Below, in pieces: positions 8,363-19,397 of a DNA stretch of 64,000 bases. Below the pieces are notes generated by a model. It worked only from the letters and a program-made list of their open reading frames with translations. It made no database searches and was not told the DNA's origin. A program made the translations under genes and the position numbers. Positions within the stretch are counted from its first letter, which is position 1, and every line of letters begins with the position of its first letter. The DNA is from Thozetella sp. PMI_491 (taxonomy: Eukaryota; Ascomycota; Sordariomycetes; Chaetosphaeriales; Chaetosphaeriaceae), in the NCBI GenBank assembly GCA_021432635.1, contig MU270093.1, positions 1-64,000 on the forward strand. The letters run 5' to 3'.

Positions 8363-11044
8363 CTAGAGGGCGAAGGCGAAGAGGGCACCGGCGGCCATCA
8401 GCGCAAAGCTGACGCCAGCCTTGACGCCGCCGCTGACGACGACGCTCGGGCCCGTAGGCTGGGACGAGCTGGAGGTGGCCGAGCCGGTGCCCACGGGCTT
8501 GACGGTAGAACCGGTGCCCACGGGCTTCACCGACGAGGCGGTGCTGTTCTTACCGGTGGGAGCAACGGTCTGGGTAGACATGGACAGGCCGTGACCGCCG
8601 TGGTCACCGCCGTTGCCTGTGCTGCCGCCAGTGGGCACGGGCACGGGCACGGTGGTGGTCTTGTCGACGATGGTGGTCTTGGTGATGTAGGTGGTCGGCT
8701 TTCCGTTGCCCTCGCCGCCGCCGTTGCCTCCATGGCCACCGTTGTCACCGCCGCCGTGGCTGCCGCTGCCGCTGCCGCCAGTAGACTGGGGACCCGAAGG
8801 CCACGTGGGGGTCTCGGTAGCGGGGCAGACGGTCGTGTACACCGTCGTCTCGGTCGTGACCTGGCCGATGCGGCCGGGGCAGTCGGTGATCTCAGCCTTG
8901 CACGAGGTGATGGTGTAGGTGCGGGTCAGGCTGACGGTCGAGGTGACGAGGTCGTCCGACGAGGTGGGGCTCGGCGTCACGGTGGGCTGAGTCGTCGTCT
9001 CGGACCCGGTGGGCAGGGCCGACGTCTGGGAGGAGCGGGAACGAGTGCGCGTCCGGGTGCGGGTGTGGCTGAACGAGACAGGGCAGTCGCTCTCGGAAGA
9101 GCTGGCAGAAGCGCTTACCGAGGCGCTGGCCGAGGCGCTAACCGAGACGCTGACCGAGGCGCTGGCCGAAGGGCTAACCGAGACGCTGGCCGAGTCGGAC
9201 GGGGTGGTCACAGCCGACGAAGAGCGGGTGCGCGTCCGGGTGAGGGTGAACGAGATGGGGCAGTCGCTGTCAGACTCGCTGGCCGAGGCGCTGGAAGAAG
9301 CGCTAGCGGAAGCGCTGCTGCTAGCAGGAGGGGTGGTGGTGACAGCCGACGTCTGAGAGGTGCGAGTGCGGGTGCGGGTGAGGGTGAACGAGATGGGGCA
9401 GTCGCTGTCGGATGCGCTGGCAGAGACACTGGCAGAAGCGCTGGCAGAGGCGCTGGCAGAAGCACTAGCCGAGACGCTGACGGAAGCGCTGCTGCTGGCA
9501 GACGGTGTGACCACAGCCGACGTCTGCGAGGTGCGAGTGCGGGTGAGAGTGAAAGAGACAGGGCAGTCGCTGTCGGACGCGCTAGCCGAAGTGCTGGTGC
9601 TGCTGGCAGAAGCGCTGGTGGAGGCGCTGGCCGAGGCACTGCTGCTAGCGGACGAGGCGCTGGCCGAGGCACTGCTGCTGGCGGACGAGGAGGCGGCAGT
9701 CGAGCTGACAGAGTCAGAGGTCGAGGAAGCCGAGGACGAAGCCGAGCTGCTCGCAGACGTAGAGGTGCTGACGCTGGTAGAGGAGCTCAGGGTGCTGGTG
9801 CTCGAGGTACTCGAGGTGCTCGACACAACGGCGGAGGTGGTGCTGGTCGTGGCCTCCTTCAGGTCGTAGACCTTGATGTAGGCGAGCTTGAAGAAGACAT
9901 CGGCGAAGGCATCCGGGTTGTTGCCGACCCAGGACGTGCAGGACGTCTTGGTGCTCGCAGCGCAACCGCTGGGGGTCCAGAAGTCGTCGATGCCGGAGAC
10001 ACCGCAGAAGTCGAGGTTGAGAACGATCGACATGTCGTTGAACAGCTTGTCGGTGTCGCAAGTGCTGTTGCCAAGTCGCACGTGCGGCTTGCCCCAGCCA
10101 GTCGGGTCAGGGTTGCCATCCTTGACATCCTGGGGTTCGGCGCCGTTGGCCCATGACCAGATGCTAATGTGGTCGGACTGCCACTCGGTGGCGTCTATAC
10201 ACAGTCAGCAGCCCGCGACAGCACAAGGTTGTGGGAATAGGGGGCTAGGGCGGAAGGGGAGGGCTTCTCAAGACGAGCGTCCCCCCCCCCCCCCCCTTCC
10301 TCCATATCCTCCCCTTTCGGTCCGCGGAATACTTACAAACACCGCCGCTGGCGCTTCCCCACTGGCCGTCGGTCTCAGTGACACCGCAGCCCTGGTTCTC
10401 GCCCTGGCCGAGGGCCTTGTTGTCGCAGTTAGGGGTGATCAACTTGTCGAGGCCGGACCCGAGGGTGTCGAGCAGGCACTCGCTGCTGCCGTCGGTGTGG
10501 AGGGTAATCTGGTTGGCCTCGGGCAGGTTCCAGTTCTCGTAGATGTCGATCTCGCCGTTGTGCGGCCAGTTGGAGCCAACGAGCCAGAAGGCCGGCCACG
10601 AACCGCAGACGGGCTTGGGCAGGTGCGTGAACTTGCCGATGAACAGGCCCTGGTCGTACGAGACCTTGCTCTGCACCCGCACACTGCTGCGGCCGACGGC
10701 GGTGCTTTTCGTCGCGTGGTCGACACCGAGGTACACCTCCTCGCCCTGGACGGAGACCAGACCGAGATTGGTGGCGTCGGTATGGGTTCGGTAGTTGACA
10801 AATCCACCAGTAGGGTCGGGGTTCTGGCCATCGTGTCAGTGCCTATTGTCCCTTGCTCCTTCCAGACAGCTATATATAGGAAGGGGGGGGGGGGGGGGGA
10901 GCGTGGACTTACGGAGAAGAAGTCGACCTTGTCGAAGAAGTTGCTGGCGTCATACGACTCGGTGAGCTGGTAGGACTTGACAGCCGCAACACCGCTACCG
11001 TAGGCCAAGGCGGCCGCACCCAGCTTGAAAATCGAAGGAGCCAT
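8363..11044 (-). CDS. GPI-type GH16 beta-glucanase with a long Ser/Ala/Thr-rich repeat stalk
   Basis: Three exons (11044-10913, 10823-10337, 10194-8363) encode 816 aa. Introns are 89 bp (donor GTAAGT, branch CTGAC) and 142 bp (donor GTAAGT, acceptor TATAG). The first about 21 residues form a signal peptide. Exon 1 ends in KVDFFS and joins NPDPTGGFVNY, a typical GH16 N-terminus. The catalytic signature GEIDIYEN is at about 134-141; by family rule E135 is the nucleophile, D137 the assisting acid and E140 the acid/base. Fungal relatives act as endo-1,3(4)-beta-glucanases on wall or dietary glucan. After the catalytic part (to about 310) comes a stalk of alternating Ser/Ala with four copies of a DCP(V/I)SF...TRTRT motif, one Cys each. 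A Thr/Cys segment ending YTTVCPATETP follows, then a Gly-rich stretch and a hydrophobic C-terminus after SGG, consistent with a GPI signal. It probably sits at the plasma membrane or wall. Both introns contain long complementary C or G runs. Confidence 0.88.
9010..9720 (-). repeat. Coding repeats in the GH16 stalk
   Basis: Four diverged units each encode a CP(V/I)SF(T/S) core followed by TRTRT(R) and, in most, SQTSAV, separated by (Ser-Ala)n runs. On the plus strand the CAGTCGCT anchor recurs near 9084, 9261, 9399 and 9564, so unit lengths vary between about 138 and 177 bp. Such arrays expand and contract easily, so copy number may differ between strains. Confidence 0.8.
10280..10301. repeat. 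Left arm of a 22-bp inverted repeat in GH16 intron 2
   Basis: T, a run of 16 C, then TTCCT. It is the exact reverse complement of a segment in intron 1 of the same gene (AGGAA, 16 of the 17 G, then A, at 10878-10900). In the minus-strand pre-mRNA this arm is G-rich and the other C-rich, so they could pair across exon 2. Homopolymer lengths may be affected by sequencing error. Confidence 0.8.
10878..10900. repeat. Right arm of the inverted repeat in GH16 intron 1
   Basis: AGGAA, a run of 17 G, then A. It pairs with the segment at 10280-10301 over 22 bp. The two arms enclose the 487-nt exon that encodes the catalytic core. Confidence 0.8.
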
Positions 11045-14000
11045 GACACCAAATTACACCGTATTAAGATCTATAGGGATAGATGAGTAGTAACGAAGGG
11101 CTGCTGATCTAATCAGCAGGATAACGAGTGGCTTGACGTGCGATACGTCACAGGACGAGCAAAACGAGATGCTCTTGGTCTGGCGCTGAGGGGGCAGCGT
11201 GAGGCTTGACGAGACGTGAAGGAAGACGGAGGAGAGGCTCGCCATCGTGAACAGGCGCCATCGTGCTTATTATGGATGAAGGGCATGGTGGTACGGTGAC
11301 CAGGGGGGGGGGAAGCACAGATCTGAAGGGCAGCCCAGCTAAGCGCTTTCAGACTACATCCACTGTCTGTGGGTATGAACGAAGCGCCCGCCTCCCCATC
11401 TCACGCTCCCTCATGCGTACCAGTCCGGAAGCTCGAGCCGGGGGAGGAGTCCGACGGCATGGCAGAGCGATACGATTGGACCGCGGTAGCAATGCAACCA
11501 TGGGCCCTGGACCCCCCCTTTGCTTGCTGTGCCCTAGTTTCCCCTGGCCAGCTCTATGTACTAAGATGATGCTACGTAATTAGTTAGACAATAATACTAG
11601 AATAGGTAACCATCGATAGCTCCATTGTGGGAGATGGCGGACCAGGCCAGCAAGGCGGCAAGATCCTGGCCGACCATCGCCTCCCCACACAGTACTATGA
11701 TAAAACCTTTCCCAGCTGAGAGAGACCCAGGGCCCTGGAGATTGGATGGGTCGATGCTGAACGCTGTACAGAGGTACGCCGCACCTCGAAAGCCTAGCTT
11801 AGTTCGTTCTGCCTTCCGGGATGTGGGTAGCCATAGAAGAAAAAGAAGGGGACCCAAAAAAAACCCGTCCGGGGGTGGCGTACTAGCGCGAGAAGAGTGG
11901 GCTCGGAAAAGAAGATAAAAGAAGGAGAAAAGAGCGAAAACAGCGAGCGGCTCGCGCTCCACTTCTCTGACCTTCCTTGCGGCTCGATCCCTCCGTACTG
12001 AGAGTACTATGTATGAGTAGCCTTGGTAAATGGCACAGTCTCCGCCCTGACTAGCCCTAACAGGGAGGTTGCTTTACGACGAAGTCGGGGCCAGTTGCAG
12101 TCTGTCGGCGTACTACATCGTACATCACGCATGCCGCATAACTACCATGGTGTCGAAGCACTGCCTCCGCCGTGATTCGGGGCGACGGCGAAGGCCTCTC
12201 ACGCCGGCCGCCTGGGATTAAGGGTCAGCATCGCCTGGATGTCACGACCAGTCAGCTCGCTATGCAGAGCACGACCCGGACTGTACCTGCATACAGTCTT
12301 GGTAGACGTCAGATTGCGCTCTATCTGCCTATCAGGAGCGGCTCACACGTCGTCGCTTGACGCGCGGGAGCGCCATCTTCGTTCGTGCTGACCGCGAGCA
12401 ACCCGCCGGCATACGCATACGTAGATGGTGCAGAAGGACGGTGCAGGAAATACGCAGCTCGCTTCAGCGCCCGTCTGAATGTGCGCCAATAAGGGGCTTT
12501 CTAGCCGTACAGAGAGCAGCGGCCACGGAGCCCCCGCGGACCGGGTTCGTGCATGGTTCGGAAGAAATCCACGCACAGGCTAGTGTGAGTGGGATGCCGG
12601 GAAGGATTATGGATGATGGATACGGGTGGACCCTGGGCCTGAACGCCCAGAGCCTAATGCAGGAACGGTGGGTGGCACAGTGGCAGTCAGCCAGCCCGGG
12701 TGCGTACAAAATCTCGAGGCCAAGGCCAAGCGGAATCCATGCTTTAAACGGCCCCCTTTTTCTCCCCCTTCGCCCATGGCCGTCGTCTCACCCAGGCTTG
12801 CCCCAGGCAGGCTCGAATGAGAAGAGCATATTCTCCTGGGCCGGGGAAAGGGGGGGGAATATGTGCCCTGGGCGTGGCGCTGTGCGGATCACGGAAATTT
12901 CCTTGGACCACTATTGCCTCGCGAAAGTATTGGGGCTCCCAAAAATATGCAATCCATCCCAAGGGGTGCCCGGGACCTGCAGGAGAGTCGCCTCCACAGG
13001 GCTGGATCCGAAAGCGAAACGCTTATCGAAGTGATTGGCAAGATGCTTTCCAGAACGAGATGGCGACAAAAACGTGGTCGCGAAAGTTTAAATCCTCTTC
13101 GCTCGCAAGCTTCGATCTGCCCGTGTCGATCTTTTCCCTTCTTCTCGCGCTACCTCCTCCTTGGATCAGATCTCTAGGTCGTCGTTCTAGGTCGTTGCTT
13201 TTGGGGCTCGAGAAAGCACATTCCGGGCCGGACGCCTCTCGCGTGGTCGGGCGGGTGGCGCCATTCTAATCGCGCTAGGAAAACCCGCTTGCGCCGTTGT
13301 GTTTTCGCTGACGCTCTAGTTACGGAGTGATGGTACCTATCCAACTCGCATGGCTTGCTTGGCGGTCGCAGAGTTGCCGTGACATAATTGGAGAGGACGA
13401 GTGAGCTGTGGGCATCGACCATGTCGGAAGCCATCTGCCTCTTTGCGGTGGTAGCAATTACCTAGCTCAGCAGCGCTGTCATCTTCCTAGGGACGTCCTC
13501 CTAGGGATCGCATGCGAAGATGCCCTGGTGGAGCTCTTCGGGTTCTTCGCGTGTTTGATTGCACCTGGCCTTCCGCCATGCCGATGGATCACGAGGGTAC
13601 GGAGGTGGTTGAGCGGAGTCGGTGGGAGCGATTAGGTCGGCCCTCTCGTACTGTACAAAAACCTGGCCATCTCAGGGTTGTTTTTCGTGCTAAGCAGGCC
13701 GGTGAGCAGTAGTCCCGCACGGAAATTCTCCTTCCCTGCCCGCCAGCAGGGAAGGACGACCTTGCAGTGGTATCAATTTCTGGACAGCGGGGTTCTCTAA
13801 GGAGGTTTACCCCAGGCGTGCCAGCTAGTTCCTCACCGAAGCCTGCAGCACCGTGCCATAGCCTCTTGGCTAGAGCCGCCCTGCAACGGTCCCTGACAGG
13901 GGACCTATACACTGTGCCGGCGCGACCTCGTCGCCAAGCTTCTACTTGGCCGACGATGGTCGATTGTTGTGCAGCTCCCTCGGAGGAAGGTGCATCCCAC

Positions 14001-14493
14001 CTATCATGGCTGGGATATCGGATCGAGGTAATTAAATTGCTGCCTCTTCCGCATACTACGTAAGGCAGGTAGGTAGCTACGCGAGCGAAATCCTCTCATC
14101 TTTCTGTCTTCTTCGTCGAGCACGCCCGATCAGATGCGCAGCGACTAGCACAAACCATGTGAGAACCGTCTCGGGAAGCGCGATGAGCGCCTGGTCGCCT
14201 TAATGCACACCAACGGCTCGGTATGCCTATATACGTACCAAATATGTATTTAACGGGGTATTTACCTATCTTGCCCGCTAGTGGAGCCTAGTGCATTCCG
14301 GGAGATGACATGACCACGCAACCCAAGGTAGGCTCTCAGGGACAATAGTCGTTCACTCCGCGCAGCAGTTTGTGATTTGCCCAAGAGTTTTGGGCACCCG
14401 CAGACCGAGAGAAGTAAGGGGATCCGACTAGGAGCTTGCGCTTCTCGACGGGTTTTCGCGGCGGCGCCCTGCCCCTGCTCAAGTACCGCGGCC
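11045..14493. other. 3.4 kb gene-poor region between divergent GH16 and OMA1 genes
   Basis: This serves as the upstream region of both the GH16 gene (-) and OMA1 (+). Open frames of up to 225 aa exist, but they overlap each other on several frames, have shadow-like composition and show no motif or plausible intron structure, so none is called. A perfect hairpin at 13730-13755 is listed separately. No transposon ends or target duplications were recognised. Confidence 0.55.
13730..13755. repeat. Perfect 10-bp hairpin in intergenic DNA
   Basis: CCTTCCCTGC and GCAGGGAAGG flank a 6-nt loop (CCGCCA). The stem is perfect and GC-rich. It lies about 740 bp before OMA1 with no gene close by; its role is unknown. 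Confidence 0.7.
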
Positions 14494-15838
14494 ATGCTTC
14501 CCCGGGTCGCACGGCCGGGCTTCCGCATCTCCGTCTTCCGGACGCCGCTCGCCCGGTTACCCACGGCTTCTCCTGCCGCTGCAGTCCGTCTGTATACAGG
14601 GCTGGAGAGCCCCGCCGCCGCTCTTAGGCGGTCTGTCACTGTCTTCTCCAGGGCCGGGTTCCGGAGCGCGGCGCAGCGTCGGTTCTACTATGACCCAGCC
14701 GATCCGCGGCTCCGTAACGCGAAGCCCCTCTTCTGGAGCTGGCAAACCCCGAGGCGGGTCCTCCGCCAGCCAGGAACGCGCACCGTCGCCTTCTTCGCCG
14801 TCTTGGCCGCCGCTGCGTTCTTCTTTGCCAACCTGGAGACGGTCCCGATCTCCGGGCGCACGAGGTTCAACTGCTTCAGCGCCGATATCATCCGTGTCAT
14901 CGGCGAAGCGCAATACGAGAAGGTCTTAGAAGAGATCAAGAAGAGCGGAACCAGAATATTGCCATCCTGGGACCTTAGGTACGCTCAGATGCCGGCGCAG
15001 GGAAGCGACCCGGATGGATACAGAGCAAGAGTTTGCTAACAATGTCGTGCCTTGTAGGACGCGAAGGGTTCAGAGAGTCATGAGTAGACTAATACCCTTC
15101 AGCGGGATGGTCGACGAGGAATGGGAAATCTTTGTCATTGAAGACCCAAGTCAGTTCAACCATACCCTACTTGTCTCGCGGGGCCGATAGTGACCTATTC
15201 CTAACGGCTAGTAGACACCCAGAACGCCTTTGTCCTTCCTGGCGGCAAAGTTTTCGTCTTCACCGGTCTCCTACCGGTTGCTCGCAACGATGCCGGTCTA
15301 GCGACCGTGCTGGGACATGAGATTGCCCACAATGTTGCAGACCATACGGGCGAGCGCCTGTCATCCAATATAGGCTCCAACATCTTGATGTGGTCCTTGA
15401 TCCCGTTGACTCTCGTGATTGGCGTCATGCCCTTCTTGGTCCCCCTCCTTGGCTACCGCCTGCTAGATCTCGCCTTCGCGATGCCAATGAGCAGGCGGCA
15501 GGAGAGCGAGGCCGACTTCATCGGGCTCATGATGATGGCGCAGGCGTGTTACGACCCACGGGAAGCCCTCACTTTCTGGGCGAGGATGGACCAGCTCCGC
15601 AATATGGAAGTACCAGAATGGATCAGCACACACCCTTCGGTATGTCCCGCCCCAGCTAGGTAGCACTTGAGGAGAGAAGCTGACATCTGGGATGAAGAAC
15701 GAAAGCAGGATAAAGAATATACAAGAGTGGTTGCCAAAGGCTGTGGAAATGGCTGAGCAGAGTGACTGCAGCAGTACCCACTCCTATGCCGACATGTTTA
15801 GGGAGGCCTTGCGTAAGGGCCACATTATTACCTTGTAA
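14494..15838 (+). CDS. oma1: Mitochondrial inner-membrane metallopeptidase OMA1 (M48 family)
   Basis: Four exons (14494-14978, 15058-15149, 15215-15639, 15698-15838) encode 380 aa. Introns of 79, 65 and 58 bp have donors GTACGC, GTCAGT and GTATGT; the first two have CTAAC branches and the third CTGAC. The first about 75 residues are rich in Arg, Ala and Ser without acidic residues, as in a mitochondrial presequence. One hydrophobic segment (VAFFAVLAAAAFFFANL) follows, ahead of the peptidase domain. The zinc site HEIAH is at 227-231, and ESEAD, which supplies the third zinc ligand in M48 enzymes, lies downstream after a hydrophobic stretch. LPGGKVFVFTGLL just before HEIAH is typical of OMA1. 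In yeast and animals OMA1 cleaves stressed or misfolded inner-membrane proteins. The predicted length is close to yeast Oma1. The gene ends 219 bp from the oppositely oriented Ras-like gene. Confidence 0.93.
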
Positions 15839-16057
15839 TCGGTTACGGGCCTGTATAGTGAAGGAGGATTAAGGCATACTCATGGCCGTCGGAGCCTACC
15901 GGGCCCATCTAGGTATGCCGGATAGATATCACAACGATTGGGACAAGTGCGTTACATTAGATTTTTTGGGGGGGGATTTAGACGCAGTAAGGACAGTGAG
16001 CCCGAAACGCGAATCGACTAATGTTACAGACTCCCAAGCATCATGTCGCATTCCCTT

Positions 16058-16910
16058 TCATGACGGGGACGCAACCCCGCGTTTGAAGAAGGGGGTCGCC
16101 AGCGTCTTCCAGAACCCCAGCCGCCGCTTGCTAATTGGGGCCACGATCTGGGCCTTGGCCTTTTCGACCTGCTCTCTGCGCTGCTGGTTCAGGCGCTTGA
16201 TCTTCAGCACGTCCTTGCCTAGTTCGATAAATATGCGGTCGATGTTGTCACCGGTTTTCGCTGACACCTCGATGAACTGCGTCCCTGAACTAGGCACCAT
16301 GAAGGTGCTCGCCGCTTTGGACCCTTCGGCCCAGGGCACCTCGCGCTCCTCGTCATCGGCGTCGCTCTTGTTGCCCACCAGCATGAGCCCGTACTCGCGC
16401 CGCCCACTGACGCTGTCTTGCATGAACTCGGCGATGCCTTTGGCGAGCTTGAGGGTCTCAGCGTCGCGAACGTCATATACGAGCACCGCCGCCTCGGTGA
16501 TGTTAAGGGCCTGCTCCAGCATGGGGTTGCTGGACAGGTGCTGGGATGGCATCTCAAGCGCGTCCACCATGTAGAACTGACCCTCAATGCTGACCGTGTG
16601 CCGGCATCCGCGCTCGAAGAAAGGGTCCGGCGGCGAGCCTTCCCCTCGAAAGGTACCCTGGCCGAACTGAGAGAGACGGGTCAGCATGTCACCGAGGATG
16701 GCCTATGTGATTGCTTGAGTTTACCCGGGTCAGAATGGAGGTCTTTCCGGTTCCCTTGGCGCCGATGACGAGGATCCGGAACTCTCCAGCTGTTTTCTTC
16801 CTGCGCTCGGCATCGACGGCGAGCTTGCGCTTTGCCTCCTCCGGGGCGTCCTGCCACCGCAGCACGGCCTTCAGGTAGTCGGCCTCCTCGTCCGTCCAAA
16901 CAAATGACAT
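16058..16910 (-). CDS. Atypical Ras-like small GTPase
   Basis: Two exons, 16910-16725 and 16666-16058, encode 264 aa. The 58-bp intron runs from GTAAAC to CTCAG and exon 1 ends on a whole codon. An N-terminal extension of about 43 residues is charged. The P-loop is GAKGTGKT (50-57), with Lys where Ras has Gly12. G4 is NKSD (161-164) and G5 is SAK (197-199). Switch regions deviate: where Ras has DPT (Thr35) this has DPF (76-78), and DTAGQ is replaced by EMPSQ (100-104), so the switch I Thr and switch II Gly are absent while the Gln remains. The C-terminus is basic and ends VASPS, with no CaaX box, so prenylation is unlikely. The family regulates signalling or trafficking; this member may bind GTP without normal switching. 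Its partner is unknown. TATAAG lies about 190 bp upstream on this strand. Confidence 0.85.
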
Positions 16911-19380
16911 GGCGGGTGGTCAGTCAATTGGTCGAAAGACGACGGGGGAGCTCAGCAGGGTGTTTAGCTTGGCCAGGAGGGGGCATTCAAAGATGAGAAG
17001 GCATGCATCGAGTTGCATCCACGGCAGTGCCATGGAGGTGGGAGCATGGATAAGGGAGAAAAAGAGGGGGTGAAGCTTCGTCCGAGTCCTCCCGGGGACT
17101 TATAAGCTCTCGACATTAAGGACTAGAGGGCACATGAGGGAGGCAGGGTCCAGATTACCAAAAAGTCACACCGCCCCGGTCCAACGAACGGGACTGTTCG
17201 TGCCGCGGGAAGGAAGGCAAAAGAGACCCTCGAGGTGCCAGACGAACGGGAAGGCCATAGGGCATTAGCATCGCCATTATACGTCGTCCGACGTCGAGGA
17301 GGCGTCCGACAGGCGCGCGTATTCTGGCAAATATCAACCTGTAACGGATCGCCCCTGCTCCGGGTTCTACGACGGGGAGGGCATATGATATGACATGGTA
17401 CAGCACAAAAAATCGTATACCCTTTGTCTTTCGGCATGCTGCCCGCTTCCCCCCCCCCTCTTCAGGCTGCTGTACCTGCATGGTGCGTACGCGCTGCACA
17501 GGCTCGTCCCACGGAGCGGCCATTTGCGACGCACGACTTACACGAGTTACGTCTGCTGCTGCCACGGTGGTGCTGCAACCACGGATCCCCGCAGGCTCAT
17601 ATCCGCGCGAGCGCAGGCGTCGCAATATATTCTCGAGCGTCATTTCTGCCCCGTGGCTAGTGCCTACCCTGAGGCTGTGTGGCTATAGATGCGCGCGAGC
17701 CCGGTACCACTCTAGGCTAACGAGTGTGGCTCTCGTGGCAACCCTGCAGATCCACGAAACCAGGCACTGTGCATCGTGCCTGCGGGATGGTAGTTCCAGT
17801 CGGGTTTAGAATCGGAAGAATGGCATACGGCATTAAGAAGCTGGAAGGAGGTGGTGACACCACCCCCGGAGGTCCCCGCACACAGTTCCTGAGGTCCCGG
17901 GAGTCATCGTCGATGCGTGAGGACCGATAGGTTGGCGAGACCGGACGAAAGCTTGGATGACGTCGTCCGATCAGGTCGCTCAGGGTGGTGAGGGATGGAC
18001 CTGGCTGAGAACCTTCAATGCATCCATCCGCCGCCTGCTGGGCCGTTCACTTGCCTGACTTGCCTGGGTCGACACATCAGTTGACGAGGCATATCCGAGT
18101 ACTTTTCGAATACCTCTCACTTATCACTCGCCATACGTCACCCACCTTCCGAACTGGACGAGGAAAGAGGGGTCCAAGCATCTATGTACGGTAGCTGGAG
18201 CTGGACTGCCGGCTATTAATAGCAGGGGGGCTTGATACAATAGCTGGCCTGCTCTATAGGCCATGTTTGCTGCTGACCGTCCAAATGGCAATTGGTGGGC
18301 AGGATTTGCTTACGATCACAGGCTGGCCCACTCATGGCCTGCGCTTGCGCCGGTAAGATTGGTGGCATTAGCGCTGGGAGACGCTGTGGTGGTGGTCAAG
18401 AAAGGGAAGTGGGAGAGCATCAGCGGAGGAATCGCCCACGACCCACCCGCACAGGCGTGGCATCCTCCCCGACAGTTCTGCAATGTGACCTCTCGCGTGG
18501 TACCGACGTCGAATAGCTGTCCAATCCGCCTCGAGGTTGCACTAAGCAAGGTCGGCCACCATGGTCCCGGGAAGCCTATCGCCTGCAGTGCCGTTCTTCC
18601 TCGACCTCAAATCCGACCTTGATCTCGACCTTCACCCTCAACCCAGGGTGCCTGCGCTGTTCGCTCCTTTGGGTATTCCTACCCGTGTAGAGCTGGCAGC
18701 CCCTCGCTTCTCAAGCCGAAGCTAGTGCCGTAGAACCCTGTGTAATTTGTTTGGCTGCTGCGACGGGACGACAGGGGCGCCGGTCGGCCTGTTCTTAGGG
18801 CGCCAGAGCTGAACACCAGCTTGCCTTTAGTATTGAGACTAGCGCTTCCGAGAGCCTTGCGTCCCCCCTTTGGCTCCAACCATTCCTCTTTTTCCGCTGC
18901 CGAGAACCCTCCGCCTGGCGCCAGGCGGGCCGTCCTGGTCTTACGGCTACATCCGCGCAACATTTCGTGCTCAAAAGTCTGCCGCCTGTCTTTCGGGAGC
19001 GGGGACTTAGAGGCAGCCCAGCGACGATCTCACGGCGGGGCCAAAGCCCGACCCAGCGCCAGCTCCAGGTTGCCCCAAAAGGGTTATGAGAATCGAGATA
19101 CGCCTGCGAAACGCTCTCCCACCCCCATCCTCGACAGATTCTTCTTCCGCCGTCTCCGTCACGGTCGCCGTCATTCGCGCCTCTGATACTGTCGCTCGCT
19201 TTCTTGTTGAATTTGGCTGGCGCGAGGTTTTGCTGGAGCGCAAATCGACTAGGCAGCTCTCGTGCCTGCCTTGGGTGCCTGTTGCCCACTAGGGTGCATC
19301 CTTCTGCGCTTTCCCTCTGGATTACGTACCGCGCCTTGGCTGCCCCTCCCCGCGCGACTCGAACATGGTATTAGGTGGCC
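16911..19380. other. 2.5 kb intergenic region between divergent genes
   Basis: Upstream region shared by the Ras-like gene (-) and the DUF3433 gene (+). Frames up to 164 aa occur but overlap on both strands and lack family motifs. The last few hundred bases before 19381 include a C/T-rich stretch typical of a leader, plus a short upstream ORF. Nothing else was recognised. Confidence 0.5.
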
Positions 19381-19397
19381 ATGGACGACGCGTATAG
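19365..19397 (+). other. Overlapping upstream ORF at the DUF3433 start
   Basis: An ATG in AACATGG context opens a 10-codon frame that ends at TAG inside the main coding region. It is out of frame with the main ATG 16 nt downstream. If included in the mRNA it would compete for initiating ribosomes. Whether transcription starts before it is unknown. Confidence 0.4.

Noticed and set aside
8591-10156. 521-codon open frame on the plus strand, antisense to the GH16 exon 3
   Set aside because: It is the shadow of the Ser/Ala/Thr repeat coding sequence; composition is Gly/Arg/Ala-rich without motifs, and the minus strand has signal peptide, catalytic motif and GPI signal.
12357-13034. 225-codon plus frame
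   Set aside because: No motif, overlaps several other frames on both strands, no leader-like context.
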